In this document: positions 18,917-26,174 of the stretch, one piece after another
Layout of the letters: the number at the start of each line of letters is the position of its first letter
How positions within the stretch are numbered: the stretch's first letter is position 1
Source: GAS188 sp963794475
GTDB lineage: Bacteria > Pseudomonadota > Alphaproteobacteria > Rhizobiales > Beijerinckiaceae
NCBI GenBank assembly: GCA_963794475.1
Contig: CAWCDW010000004.1
Coordinates: 1 to 64,000 of the forward strand
Direction of reading: 5' to 3'
Length of the DNA stretch: 64,000 nucleotides
The notes under the pieces: generated by a model
Seen by the model: only the letters and a program-made list of their open reading frames with translations
The model's database searches: none
What the model was told of the DNA's origin: nothing
Translations under genes and position numbers: made by a program

Positions 18917-19303
18917 ATGCGCTCCGGGCCGAAGACGTTTCGTTCATTGATTGGAAGCGGCCCTCAACGCACCCATCGAAGGGCGTGTCTTGTCGTTGCC
19001 GTCCTTGCTTGTTTGGGCGGAGCGGCCTTCGGCGCCATCGACCCATCGCAGTTTCGCGTCTCCCAAAAAGGGCGTGAATTCAATCCAACGGATCTCAAGA
19101 TCAAACGCGGCGACGTGGTCGAGATCGTCAACGACGATGCCGATCTCCTCCACCACGCCTACGTGGAATCGGATCAGTTCAATTTCGATTCCGGCGACCA
19201 GCAACCCGGCAGCAAGGTCGACATAAAGTTCACGGTAGCCGGCGATTTCATGGTGTTGTGCGGCATTCATCCCAAGATGAAAATGTCCGTGCACGTTCAG
19301 TGA
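18917..19303 (+). CDS. Exported cupredoxin (type 1 copper protein)
   Basis: The 128-residue protein carries an N-terminal hydrophobic signal (ACLVVAVLACLGGAAFGA, cleavage near 40) and a plastocyanin/azurin-like fold: FNPTDLKIKRGDVVEIVNDD, then LLHHAYV and VLCGIHPKMKM. The likely copper ligands are His79 or His80, Cys115, His118 and Met121 or Met123, which is the complete type 1 set. It should act as a small periplasmic electron carrier. The ATG at 18917 is chosen over the TTG at 18911 because GGTGGAG lies at the right spacing. It is convergent with a polytopic membrane protein and 1.7 kb from a di-haem peroxidase, a possible redox partner (inference). Confidence 0.9.
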   Translation: MRSGPKTFRSLIGSGPQRTHRRACLVVAVLACLGGAAFGAIDPSQFRVSQKGREFNPTDLKIKRGDVVEIVNDDADLLHHAYVESDQFNFDSGDQQPGSKVDIKFTVAGDFMVLCGIHPKMKMSVHVQ

Positions 19304-19344
19304 TTTTGCTGGGTCTCAATGATGGGAAATGTAAGGACGGCCCT

Positions 19345-19363
19345 CTTCACCAGGAAGGTGAAG
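19345..19363. terminator. Possible bidirectional hairpin between convergent genes
   Basis: A perfect 7-bp stem CTTCACC/GGTGAAG with a 5-base loop AGGAA lies in the 73-base gap between the ends of the cupredoxin gene and the membrane protein gene. There is no T-run, so intrinsic termination is uncertain. Confidence 0.4.
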
Positions 19364-19376
19364 CGCCCAAACCAAT

Positions 19377-20417
19377 TCACATAACGACGGTCTGATAGAT
19401 GAGCGCGTGCCCCCCGTAATAGGGAAGCAGCGTGGCGATGAGCGCCGCGGCATAAGCCAAGGGGACCAGCAATGCTGTGCGGCGACGCCAGTGCGGACGG
19501 GCGTTGTCAGCGGCGACTGCCAGCATCACGGCGATAATCGCCGAGTGGCCGATAGCGTCGAGCACACCGAACTCAAAGATGGCGCTGGTGAACATACCCG
19601 CGAGCATGAGCGCGGCGGCGCGGCGCACGAGCGGCGTCCACAACAGCGCAAACGCAAGCGTAAATTCGACCACGCCCGCGGCTCGCATGTAAAGCTCCTG
19701 ATCGAAGCCCATTTTCATCTCTGGATACATTGTGAGAAGCGGAAAGGACCAATCTGGATAAGCCCATTTCTCGACCGAGGCCCACATCAACGTGATGGCC
19801 GCGCCCCAACGAAGGACATCGACCTGCCGCCAGGCGCCGACCGGCTCGAGCTTAAGACCGGCGAGCGCGAGGTAGAGGGCGATGCCGAGGAAGATCGGAT
19901 AATCCATCAAGTGGAAAGCTCCGTAGTTCCACTCCGCCAGGGCGTAGAGGACCGCGATGCCGAGGGCCGCCAAAGGGAGGGTCGCGCGCGACAGCAAGCA
20001 GGCCGCGATCGTCAATTGCAGCCACGGGACAAGGGCGGATGTCGTCTTGAGCTCAGGCGTCAGCAGGACGCCGCCCATTTTCCAAAGAGCGATGAAGAAG
20101 AATGCGCACGTCCCCCTCATCAAGAGCTCGGTATTCAACCTTATCCATCGCGTGACGCGGTCGAGGGCGCGCAGCAAGGCTTCGCCGAGAAAAGTGGGCT
20201 CCAACGCGCATGCCATCAGGAGCAAGACGATCGCCAGCCCGACAAGCTCCCCGAACTGCGCGCAAAAAACGCTCGCCAGTCCGCGCGGCTGTTCCGCGAC
20301 ATCGTAGCTGCAAAACCATTTGATGTGCGCCGCCGCCTCGGTCGTGCCAAGCAGCGTGCACGCCAAGGCCAGCAAACCTACCACCCCCACGCCACGCGAT
20401 CTTGAACGCTCCCCCAT
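19377..20417 (-). CDS. Polytopic membrane protein with predicted N-terminal histidine
   Basis: The 346-residue protein starts with a signal-like segment (VGVVGLLALACTLLGTTEAA) ending in an AAA site, after which the chain would begin HIKWFCSYDVAEQPRGLA. About eight membrane spans follow (for example LVGLAIVLLLMACAL, CAFFFIALWKMGGVLL, PIFLGIALYLALAGL). The middle part (RWGAAITLMWASVEKWAYPD and MRAAGVVEFTLAFALLWTPL) recalls DoxX-like proteins. Mature chains that begin with His bind copper in CopC, PmoB and LPMO proteins; whether this one does is inference. It is convergent with the cupredoxin gene. I know of similar membrane proteins starting with His-Val/Ile-Lys-Trp-Phe, but not of an assigned function. 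Confidence 0.75.
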   Translation of the reverse strand: MGERSRSRGVGVVGLLALACTLLGTTEAAAHIKWFCSYDVAEQPRGLASVFCAQFGELVGLAIVLLLMACALEPTFLGEALLRALDRVTRWIRLNTELLMRGTCAFFFIALWKMGGVLLTPELKTTSALVPWLQLTIAACLLSRATLPLAALGIAVLYALAEWNYGAFHLMDYPIFLGIALYLALAGLKLEPVGAWRQVDVLRWGAAITLMWASVEKWAYPDWSFPLLTMYPEMKMGFDQELYMRAAGVVEFTLAFALLWTPLVRRAAALMLAGMFTSAIFEFGVLDAIGHSAIIAVMLAVAADNARPHWRRRTALLVPLAYAAALIATLLPYYGGHALIYQTVVM

Positions 20418-20765
20418 GGGGTACTCCCAACAACATCAAAATCGCCCCTAGAGATTACCTCTAGCCAAATCAATTTATCTTAAAATTTATTGAAGTGTTA
20501 ACCGTTTTTTTCACATGGTTAATTGAATGGACTGAGTTCCAGATTGAAATGCTGCTTGGTCGGGAGAGCTTCGGAGATACGACCATCCTTCCCGAAGACT
20601 TGTAAATACTACCCAAGAGAATTCCCAGGTCGGGCCGCGGCACTTGAAACCGATCCATTGCTTGTTCGTTGCTTTACGAATTTAGGTCGATTTGTCCCTA
20701 AGATTTGAGCACGCTTTCAAGACTTTCGGCCTATGACGGCGGAGCCTTGAAAAGAGGATCTCTCG
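20418..20765. other. AT-rich intergenic region between divergent genes
   Basis: About 350 bases, clearly more AT-rich than its surroundings. It contains an inverted repeat TTAACC (20498-20503) / GGTTAA (20517-20522) around a T7 run. It should hold promoters for the membrane protein (leftward) and the small protein/peroxidase pair (rightward); no clear consensus boxes are visible. Confidence 0.4.
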
Positions 20766-20933
20766 ATGGCTTTTCTTGTGATCTCGGCCAGCCTTCTTGC
20801 CGGAACGGCGCTCGCGAGCGCCGCGGCTCGCTCGCCGGCCCATGCTCCTCAGCTCGAATTCTGCGGCGGGTGGATGCTCGCGGGCGGTCTCGGTCTCCTC
20901 GGGGCGATGCTGCCGCACGTCGGCTACCTTTGA
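20766..20933 (+). CDS. Small exported or membrane protein, 55 residues
   Basis: Translation gives MAFLVISASLLAGTALASAA, an Ala/His/Pro linker, then EFCGGWMLAGGLGLLGAMLP and HVGYL. The start has AGAGGA upstream. It has one signal-like segment and a second hydrophobic segment, so it may be a two-span membrane peptide or a short exported protein. It lies about 100 bases upstream of the di-haem peroxidase gene on the same strand and could be the first gene of that transcript. The codon third positions are GC-rich as in real genes here. No family is recognised. Confidence 0.5.
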   Translation: MAFLVISASLLAGTALASAAARSPAHAPQLEFCGGWMLAGGLGLLGAMLPHVGYL

Positions 20934-21039
20934 AATGGGAGCCGCTCCTTCGCCAGCTGGAGGTGGGGCGGTGCCGCTGAAGCAAACGCCCGCTTCATAA
21001 CGACAATCCCTGCGAGAGGCTCGATCGCGGAGAACCACG

Positions 21040-22077
21040 GTGCGCTGGAAGGTCAACGGCGTTTTGCTGGCGGTCATCGCCGTCCCGGTTCTCCTCCTTC
21101 AATGGGTCAAGGTGCCGGGCGCTGAGAACCCCCCTGCCCTGCGCACCGATTGGAAGGCCCAGTATCACCGCCCCGCAAGCATACCGTTTCCCGCTTCGAA
21201 CCTGTTCACGGCTCAAAAAGCGGAACTCGGGCGCACGTTGTTTTTTGATCCGCTCTTTTCCGCGTCGCAATCCATTTCATGCGCCAGCTGCCACAATCCT
21301 GGACTCTCGTGGGGAGACGGGCGACCCCACGCCCGCGGCGAGGGGACCGGGCCGATGGCCCTTCGCTCGCCGACGCTTCTCAATGTCGCCTGGATGCCGC
21401 GACTGGGGTGGGACGGAAAATTTCGAGATCTGGAATCGGTCACCTTCGCTCCGATTACAGGAGCGGCCAATATGAACATGCCGGAACCCACGTTGATAGC
21501 GCGTCTCTCCGCGGTCCCGGGGTACGTCCAGGCTTTCTCGGCCGCGTTCGGCGAGGAGGGGATCACTCGGCGCACGATCGAGCTCGCGCTCGCCACCTAT
21601 GAACGGACCCTTGTCTCAGAGGACGCCCCTTTCGACCGCTGGATCGAAGGAGACGCCACCGCCATCAGCCCCGAAGCTCAGCGCGGCTTCGATCTGTTCA
21701 ACGGCAAGGCCCGCTGCTCTGGATGTCATAGCGGCTGGCCCTTTAGCGACGGCTCCTTCCACGATATCGGCATCGGCCAAGACGCCGATATCGGCCGCGG
21801 GCGACTGTTTCCGACCTCCGTCAAGCTGCGCTACGCTTTCAAGACGCCCACCTTGCGGGACGTGTCGCGCCGAGCCCCCTACATGCATGACGGCTCGATC
21901 CCTACGCTTGCCCAGGTGATCGAGCTTTATAACCGGGGAGGCGTTGACCGGCCGAGCCGCTCGGAACTCATCTCTCCGCTGATGTTGTCGCAACAGGAAA
22001 AGGCGGATCTTCTGGCCTTTCTCGAGACGCTTACCAGCACCCCCCGAAACGTTCAGGTACCCGTTTTACCCCGATGA
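21040..22077 (+). CDS. Di-haem cytochrome c peroxidase (MauG/CcpA family)
   Basis: The 345-residue exported protein has an N-terminal membrane or signal segment (VNGVLLAVIAVPVLLLQWVK) and two c-type haem motifs, CASCH at 81-85 and CSGCH at 226-230. LGRTLFFDPLFSASQSISC, SPTLLNVAW, GWDGKFRDLE and FKTPTLRDVSRRAPYMHDGS are standard for bacterial cytochrome c peroxidases and MauG-like enzymes. It reduces peroxide, or oxidises a protein substrate, in the periplasm using electrons from a small cytochrome or cupredoxin. The start is GTG at 21040 with GGAG upstream. The peroxidase and MauG branches cannot be separated by eye; no methylamine dehydrogenase genes are near. Confidence 0.92.
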   Translation: MRWKVNGVLLAVIAVPVLLLQWVKVPGAENPPALRTDWKAQYHRPASIPFPASNLFTAQKAELGRTLFFDPLFSASQSISCASCHNPGLSWGDGRPHARGEGTGPMALRSPTLLNVAWMPRLGWDGKFRDLESVTFAPITGAANMNMPEPTLIARLSAVPGYVQAFSAAFGEEGITRRTIELALATYERTLVSEDAPFDRWIEGDATAISPEAQRGFDLFNGKARCSGCHSGWPFSDGSFHDIGIGQDADIGRGRLFPTSVKLRYAFKTPTLRDVSRRAPYMHDGSIPTLAQVIELYNRGGVDRPSRSELISPLMLSQQEKADLLAFLETLTSTPRNVQVPVLPR

Positions 22078-22826
22078 TCGGCGCTCACGATGCGCGTAAG
22101 CCCCGGCATGCCTATCAAGGCGGTCCTATGCGCGCCGGGAAATCCTCCCGCCTTTAGTTTGCCTAGGAACGGCGGCGCTCGCCCTTAATTGGCGCAAGGT
22201 TGTTTACTATTTGCGGCCGTCCCTTTCGTGTTGAGAGGGGGCGTCATAGTGCTCGTCCTCTTTTTGACGATGGCCGCTCTAATCGGGGGGTGACGTCGTC
22301 GCGGGCTGGCTGCCGCCGTTTTTCCGTTTGTGGACCGCACCAAAGCACATTTTGGCAAACACCGCCGGCGAGGAGAACTGCGGGAAGTCATCGATCGCCT
22401 GCGCCGCGCCGCCGCACCATTGGACTGCCTGATGACGCCAACACGGCCGCCGGCTTTTTCGAGACCCGGCAGAGAAAGGGGAGCGTCTCGACCCCTCACG
22501 TATCGCGACCAGGAGCCAGTGGGCGGTGAGGTTGCGCCACGCGGCGCTTGCCGAACACACAATGGGTCGACGCAAGCGCCCGCGCTCATCGTCGACGCGT
22601 AAAGTGAGTACCACCTTTGATCAAGTGACTAATTTGTAGGATTTAACACAAAATAGAAAGGGAGAAAAATATTTCAGCAAATTTAGGCCCCCCTCTTTCC
22701 CACATTTTTACTATAGGCGGCGCGTCCGTGACCCACGATGACTGACAACTCCTCTTTAATCACTTTGCCGAAGCGGACGGCTGCTGGCACCTCGCACGCT
22801 TCACCAAGCCGGTGGGCGCTGCAGCG
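22078..22826. other. Intergenic region, no gene recognised
   Basis: About 750 bases. The GC-rich left two thirds (22185-22600) has overlapping open frames on both strands, rich in Arg and Pro and without ribosome sites, so probably chance frames or very old remnants. From about 22600 to 22730 the sequence turns AT-rich (TAGGATTTAACACAAAATAG and TTTTTACTATAGG) and is the likely promoter region for the surface block that follows. Confidence 0.4.
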
Positions 22827-24134
22827 ATGTTAGCCGACACTCTGCTTTCGGTCGGCCTGCTGCTGACGACGGCGTCGCAGTTACGGCTTGGCAATCTGCC
22901 GATCGGGCCCGGGGAGCTGTGCCTGCTGGGCTGGGTTTTTCTCGTATCTCTCAAAGAGGCAAGGCGGCTAGGGCCGCCGCTTAGTCCTGCTCTTTTGCGA
23001 TTACTGATATTTTGGACGACTTTTGTAATGTCCTTATGTCTTGGGCTTTTGACCGGACTGTTCATCGGACAGCAGTATGACACGCATTGGCTTCTCCACG
23101 ACGTGCTGGCCTACCCTCTCCTGGCCGCCGTGAGTTGCATGAGCGTAGTTGAACCGGGGGCGCAGCGCCGTCTGCGTCGCGTCGCCTGGCTGCTGATCAT
23201 GTTCGGCTCCGCCTCGCTTGCTCTTCAGGTCGCGGCGGGCTTTGAAATAATTTCCCTACCGGTCATACAACCCTGGTTTTGGGAAAGATTTCGCGGCTGG
23301 TCAGCGAACCCAAACCAGCTAGCGCTGCTTTGTGGGGTTCTGGCGCTCGTCGCGCTCTATCTCTGCGAGACTGCGACGACATGGAGCAGCCGGATTGTCG
23401 CGTTGGCATGCTCGGTTTTGCCGATCTGCGTTGGCCGAATGACCATGAGTGACACGTTCACCCTGGCGGTGCTCTTGGCGGCCCCGCTTTTCGTCGGTCT
23501 CAAGGTCTGGGATGGATTGCACTTCTCGGGACTGAACATTATGCGCTTTGCGTTCGCCTGCACCGTCGTAATCGGTCTGCCGTTGCTGACAATCTCGCTC
23601 ATTCCGTTTGGAATGGTGACCGCCTCCGACGCGGGAATGTTTGCCAAGGAGATATCTAAAAACGGTGGCAAGGAATTGAAGCAGGAATCCGACCTGCGGT
23701 TTTCACTCTGGACGCAGGCACTTACCCTGGGCGTCAAATCCGCGATGCTGGGCTTAGGGCCCGGACCCCATCTTGAGATACCGACATCGGTCGTCGTGGG
23801 AAGAATGACAGAGCCGGAGCAGCTTGAGAATATCGAGCACCCTCAACAAACCTCCGCGCCAAACTTCGAAGCGCATAATACTGTCCTCGACCTGTTTACC
23901 CAAGGAGGGATGATCGCTGTCCTGAGTTTCATTTGGATCCTGGGCGTTTCCTTTTTCAGCGCACACAAGGCTCGACTAGCCGGGCTCACCACTTTGATCT
24001 GCGGGGTGAGCGTATTCGCCATGACGGGCTTAATAATCCGACAACCCCTTTTCTGGTTCTCGATCGCTCTCTGCCTGGTGGCGGAAAGCAGATCTCTTGC
24101 GAAACTTGCTCCTGCAGGTGAGAGCGCTCTTTGA
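22827..24134 (+). CDS. O-antigen ligase/polymerase-like polytopic membrane protein
   Basis: A 435-residue protein with about ten to twelve hydrophobic spans (LADTLLSVGLLLTTASQL, LLIFWTTFVMSLCLGLLTGL, IMRFAFACTVVIGLPLLTIS). Between late spans it has a long loop with RFSLWTQALTLGVKSAMLGL, GPGPH and FEAHNTVLDLFTQGGMIAVL. The R-x-x-x-W...G-x-G-x-G..., H-N pattern is typical of the Wzy_C family of O-antigen ligases and polysaccharide polymerases. It probably joins or lengthens surface glycans at the periplasmic face. A GTG at 22812 is an alternative start; neither has a good ribosome site. It is followed by a methyltransferase-like gene and a secreted phosphoesterase on the same strand. Confidence 0.8.
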   Translation: MLADTLLSVGLLLTTASQLRLGNLPIGPGELCLLGWVFLVSLKEARRLGPPLSPALLRLLIFWTTFVMSLCLGLLTGLFIGQQYDTHWLLHDVLAYPLLAAVSCMSVVEPGAQRRLRRVAWLLIMFGSASLALQVAAGFEIISLPVIQPWFWERFRGWSANPNQLALLCGVLALVALYLCETATTWSSRIVALACSVLPICVGRMTMSDTFTLAVLLAAPLFVGLKVWDGLHFSGLNIMRFAFACTVVIGLPLLTISLIPFGMVTASDAGMFAKEISKNGGKELKQESDLRFSLWTQALTLGVKSAMLGLGPGPHLEIPTSVVVGRMTEPEQLENIEHPQQTSAPNFEAHNTVLDLFTQGGMIAVLSFIWILGVSFFSAHKARLAGLTTLICGVSVFAMTGLIIRQPLFWFSIALCLVAESRSLAKLAPAGESAL

Positions 24135-24236
24135 TAGGTCTTTTCTCGCTGCTGCACCGGAAATATCCGGCGTAAAAAGAGGTAGCTACCGGAAGTTCTT
24201 TTGTGCGCGTCTCCGGTTTATAGACGGGGTGACAAT

Positions 24237-25061
24237 ATGGAAGTCGAAAACATCGACGCGCCGCGCGTACGCAACAATACTCACATGCGTGCTCTGGTGG
24301 AAGATTGCTGCGGTTGGAACAAGAAGACATGGGCTGATGCGGTCGAATTCGCGATTTCCGCATTACCGGACGATCTCCGGGGAAAAAAAATCATCGAAAT
24401 CGGGGCCAGTGACAAATCGACCGTGGCACCGATATTCGCTACCAGGGGCGCTCACGTCTTATGTTCTTATTATTCGAAGCCCCCTGGTTTTATTGAAAAC
24501 TCCCAACTGAAGTATGTCCGTTCAAAATATCATATCGAAGAGATTCCAACAATTGAAACGAGTGTAACGGAACTCTCTGGGCGGTATGATGTAATTATCA
24601 TGAAATCTGTATTGGGTGGCGTATTTAGAAATGACAACTACAAAGATCTTGGAACACTGATACGACGTTTACTTAGAGATAATGTATCAGTCGGCGGAGC
24701 AATATTGACAATTGATAACGGATACATTGCACCCTTTCATAAACTTCGGCGACACCGCGGGACGGGCGGAAACTCTTGGAGCTACCTAGCACAGCATAAA
24801 CTGACCGAGTTGCTGGCGGATCTCGACGTCACCATTAAGGGGTTTGGTTACCTCAATGTCGCTTCGGCATCGCTCCAGTTTGGACGCAATTGCGAGTTCC
24901 TGAATTCTCTCGTGTATTACCTGGACAAGGCGATGATTTCTCTCATCGGGCCCTCCGAACGCGCTGTCCTGTCGACGATCATCCGCGCACGCAGCGAGGG
25001 CCTCGATGCCATGCGCCATAGGACTGAGGGAGAGCCGGTGGCGAAGTCGGCGGCGGCGTAA
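24237..25061 (+). CDS. Class I SAM-dependent methyltransferase-like protein
   Basis: The 274-residue protein has the methyltransferase motif I region GKKIIEIGASDKSTVAPIFA followed by GAHVLCSYYS, and a later YDVIIMKSVLGGVF in the motif IV position, then AILTIDNGYIAPFHKLRR. The motif I glycines are reduced (EIGASDKST in place of E-x-G-x-G-x-G), so activity is not certain. The first 250 codons are visibly more AT-rich than all flanking genes and use A/T third positions, a sign of recent transfer. Its place between a polysaccharide ligase-like gene and a secreted phosphoesterase suggests glycan or lipid methylation (inference). The start at 24237 follows GGGGTGAC. Confidence 0.7.
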   Translation: MEVENIDAPRVRNNTHMRALVEDCCGWNKKTWADAVEFAISALPDDLRGKKIIEIGASDKSTVAPIFATRGAHVLCSYYSKPPGFIENSQLKYVRSKYHIEEIPTIETSVTELSGRYDVIIMKSVLGGVFRNDNYKDLGTLIRRLLRDNVSVGGAILTIDNGYIAPFHKLRRHRGTGGNSWSYLAQHKLTELLADLDVTIKGFGYLNVASASLQFGRNCEFLNSLVYYLDKAMISLIGPSERAVLSTIIRARSEGLDAMRHRTEGEPVAKSAAA

Positions 25062-25217
25062 CCTACACGCACACATCGTGCTCGTGCCGGCGATCCGTTC
25101 TTCGCAGGTCTATGCGTGGCTCGAGCATACCAACGCATGGACGCTCGGCGTCGGGCTTTCTTCTACTGAATCCTTAAATGCGTATCTCAGAATAATTTGG
25201 CGCAAGTCTCGCAGTGA

Positions 25218-26138
25218 ATGGTAGATCGAACAATTCCGATGCGGGGTATTATCCATCTCGTCGCGATCTGCGGTCTTGCCCTGTTCCACTCGCCAGTGGG
25301 CCTTGCCGACCAGTCAACCCAAAAAGGCGCGGGCTGTGCTATTTCAACGAAGGACCCGCTGCGCCACGGCCTGTTCCGCCCAGTTGCGATGAACAACGCC
25401 GATACGGATGCATTGAGATTTAAACCCGCGCCTCCTGATCACATTGTGGTCGTCGTGGAAGAGAACCACGGATTTTCACAGATCATCGGCAATCGCGACG
25501 CCGCCTACATCAATTTTCTCGCCGGAACCGGAATGCTTTTCACGAACTACCACGCGGTTGGCCACCCGAGCGAGCCCAACTATTTCGCGCTCTTCTCCGG
25601 TTCTACCCAAGGCGTTAGAGGGGATGACGTTACGTACTTCCCCAACACACCGACGCTCGCCGGAGAGCTGCAGCAAGCCGGATATAGCTTCGTAGGCTAT
25701 GCCGAACCTCCGGTCGATCGGGATCATAGTCCTTGGATGAGTTTTGGCGACGCGCGAAGCCTGGGCCAGGCTTTCAGCCAATTTCCAACCGACTACAACA
25801 GGTTGCCAACCGTATCTTTCGTCAGCCCAAACTTGCAGCACGACATGCACGATGGCGGCGTTGTTGAAGGCGATTTGTGGCTCAGCACGAATTTAAGCCC
25901 TTACGCAAAGTGGGCAAAGACCCACAACAGCCTGCTAGTGGTCACATTCGACGAAGACCAGGGCACAACCAATAACCGAGTGCCCACGATCGTGTTTGGC
26001 GAAGGGGTCGCGGCCGGCGAGGACAAGCAACCGCTCGACCACTACGCCCTACTCCACACAATTGAGATCCTGTACGAACTCCAGCCCCTCGCAGCGACAG
26101 CGGGTGCGGGGGTAATGAATTTTAGGCCCGCAAGATGA
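25218..26138 (+). CDS. Secreted acid phosphatase/phosphoesterase (PF04185-like)
   Basis: The 306-residue exported protein has a signal peptide (IIHLVAICGLALFHSPVGLA then DQ) and the phosphoesterase signature DHIVVVVEENHGFSQIIGN. Also present are NYHAVGHPSEPNYFALFSGS (metal site and nucleophile region), LPTVSFVSPNLQHDMHDGG, the metal-site VVTFDEDQG and a final DHYALLHTIEIL with its conserved His. These match the family that includes AcpA, phospholipase C and bacterial phosphatidylinositol-3-phosphatase. It hydrolyses phosphomonoesters or phosphodiesters outside the cytoplasm. Start codons at 25218 and 25239 are both possible; neither has a strong ribosome site. It lies in the surface block and is convergent with the giant adhesin gene (36-base gap). 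Confidence 0.88.
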   Translation: MVDRTIPMRGIIHLVAICGLALFHSPVGLADQSTQKGAGCAISTKDPLRHGLFRPVAMNNADTDALRFKPAPPDHIVVVVEENHGFSQIIGNRDAAYINFLAGTGMLFTNYHAVGHPSEPNYFALFSGSTQGVRGDDVTYFPNTPTLAGELQQAGYSFVGYAEPPVDRDHSPWMSFGDARSLGQAFSQFPTDYNRLPTVSFVSPNLQHDMHDGGVVEGDLWLSTNLSPYAKWAKTHNSLLVVTFDEDQGTTNNRVPTIVFGEGVAAGEDKQPLDHYALLHTIEILYELQPLAATAGAGVMNFRPAR

Positions 26139-26174
26139 TCTTCAAGGTGGATTCACCCCTGACTTGGCGATGAT

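Noticed and set aside
22185..22602. Possible genes between the di-haem peroxidase and the O-antigen ligase-like gene
   Set aside because: Overlapping frames on both strands are Arg/Pro/Ser-rich, with no ribosome site and no family pattern.
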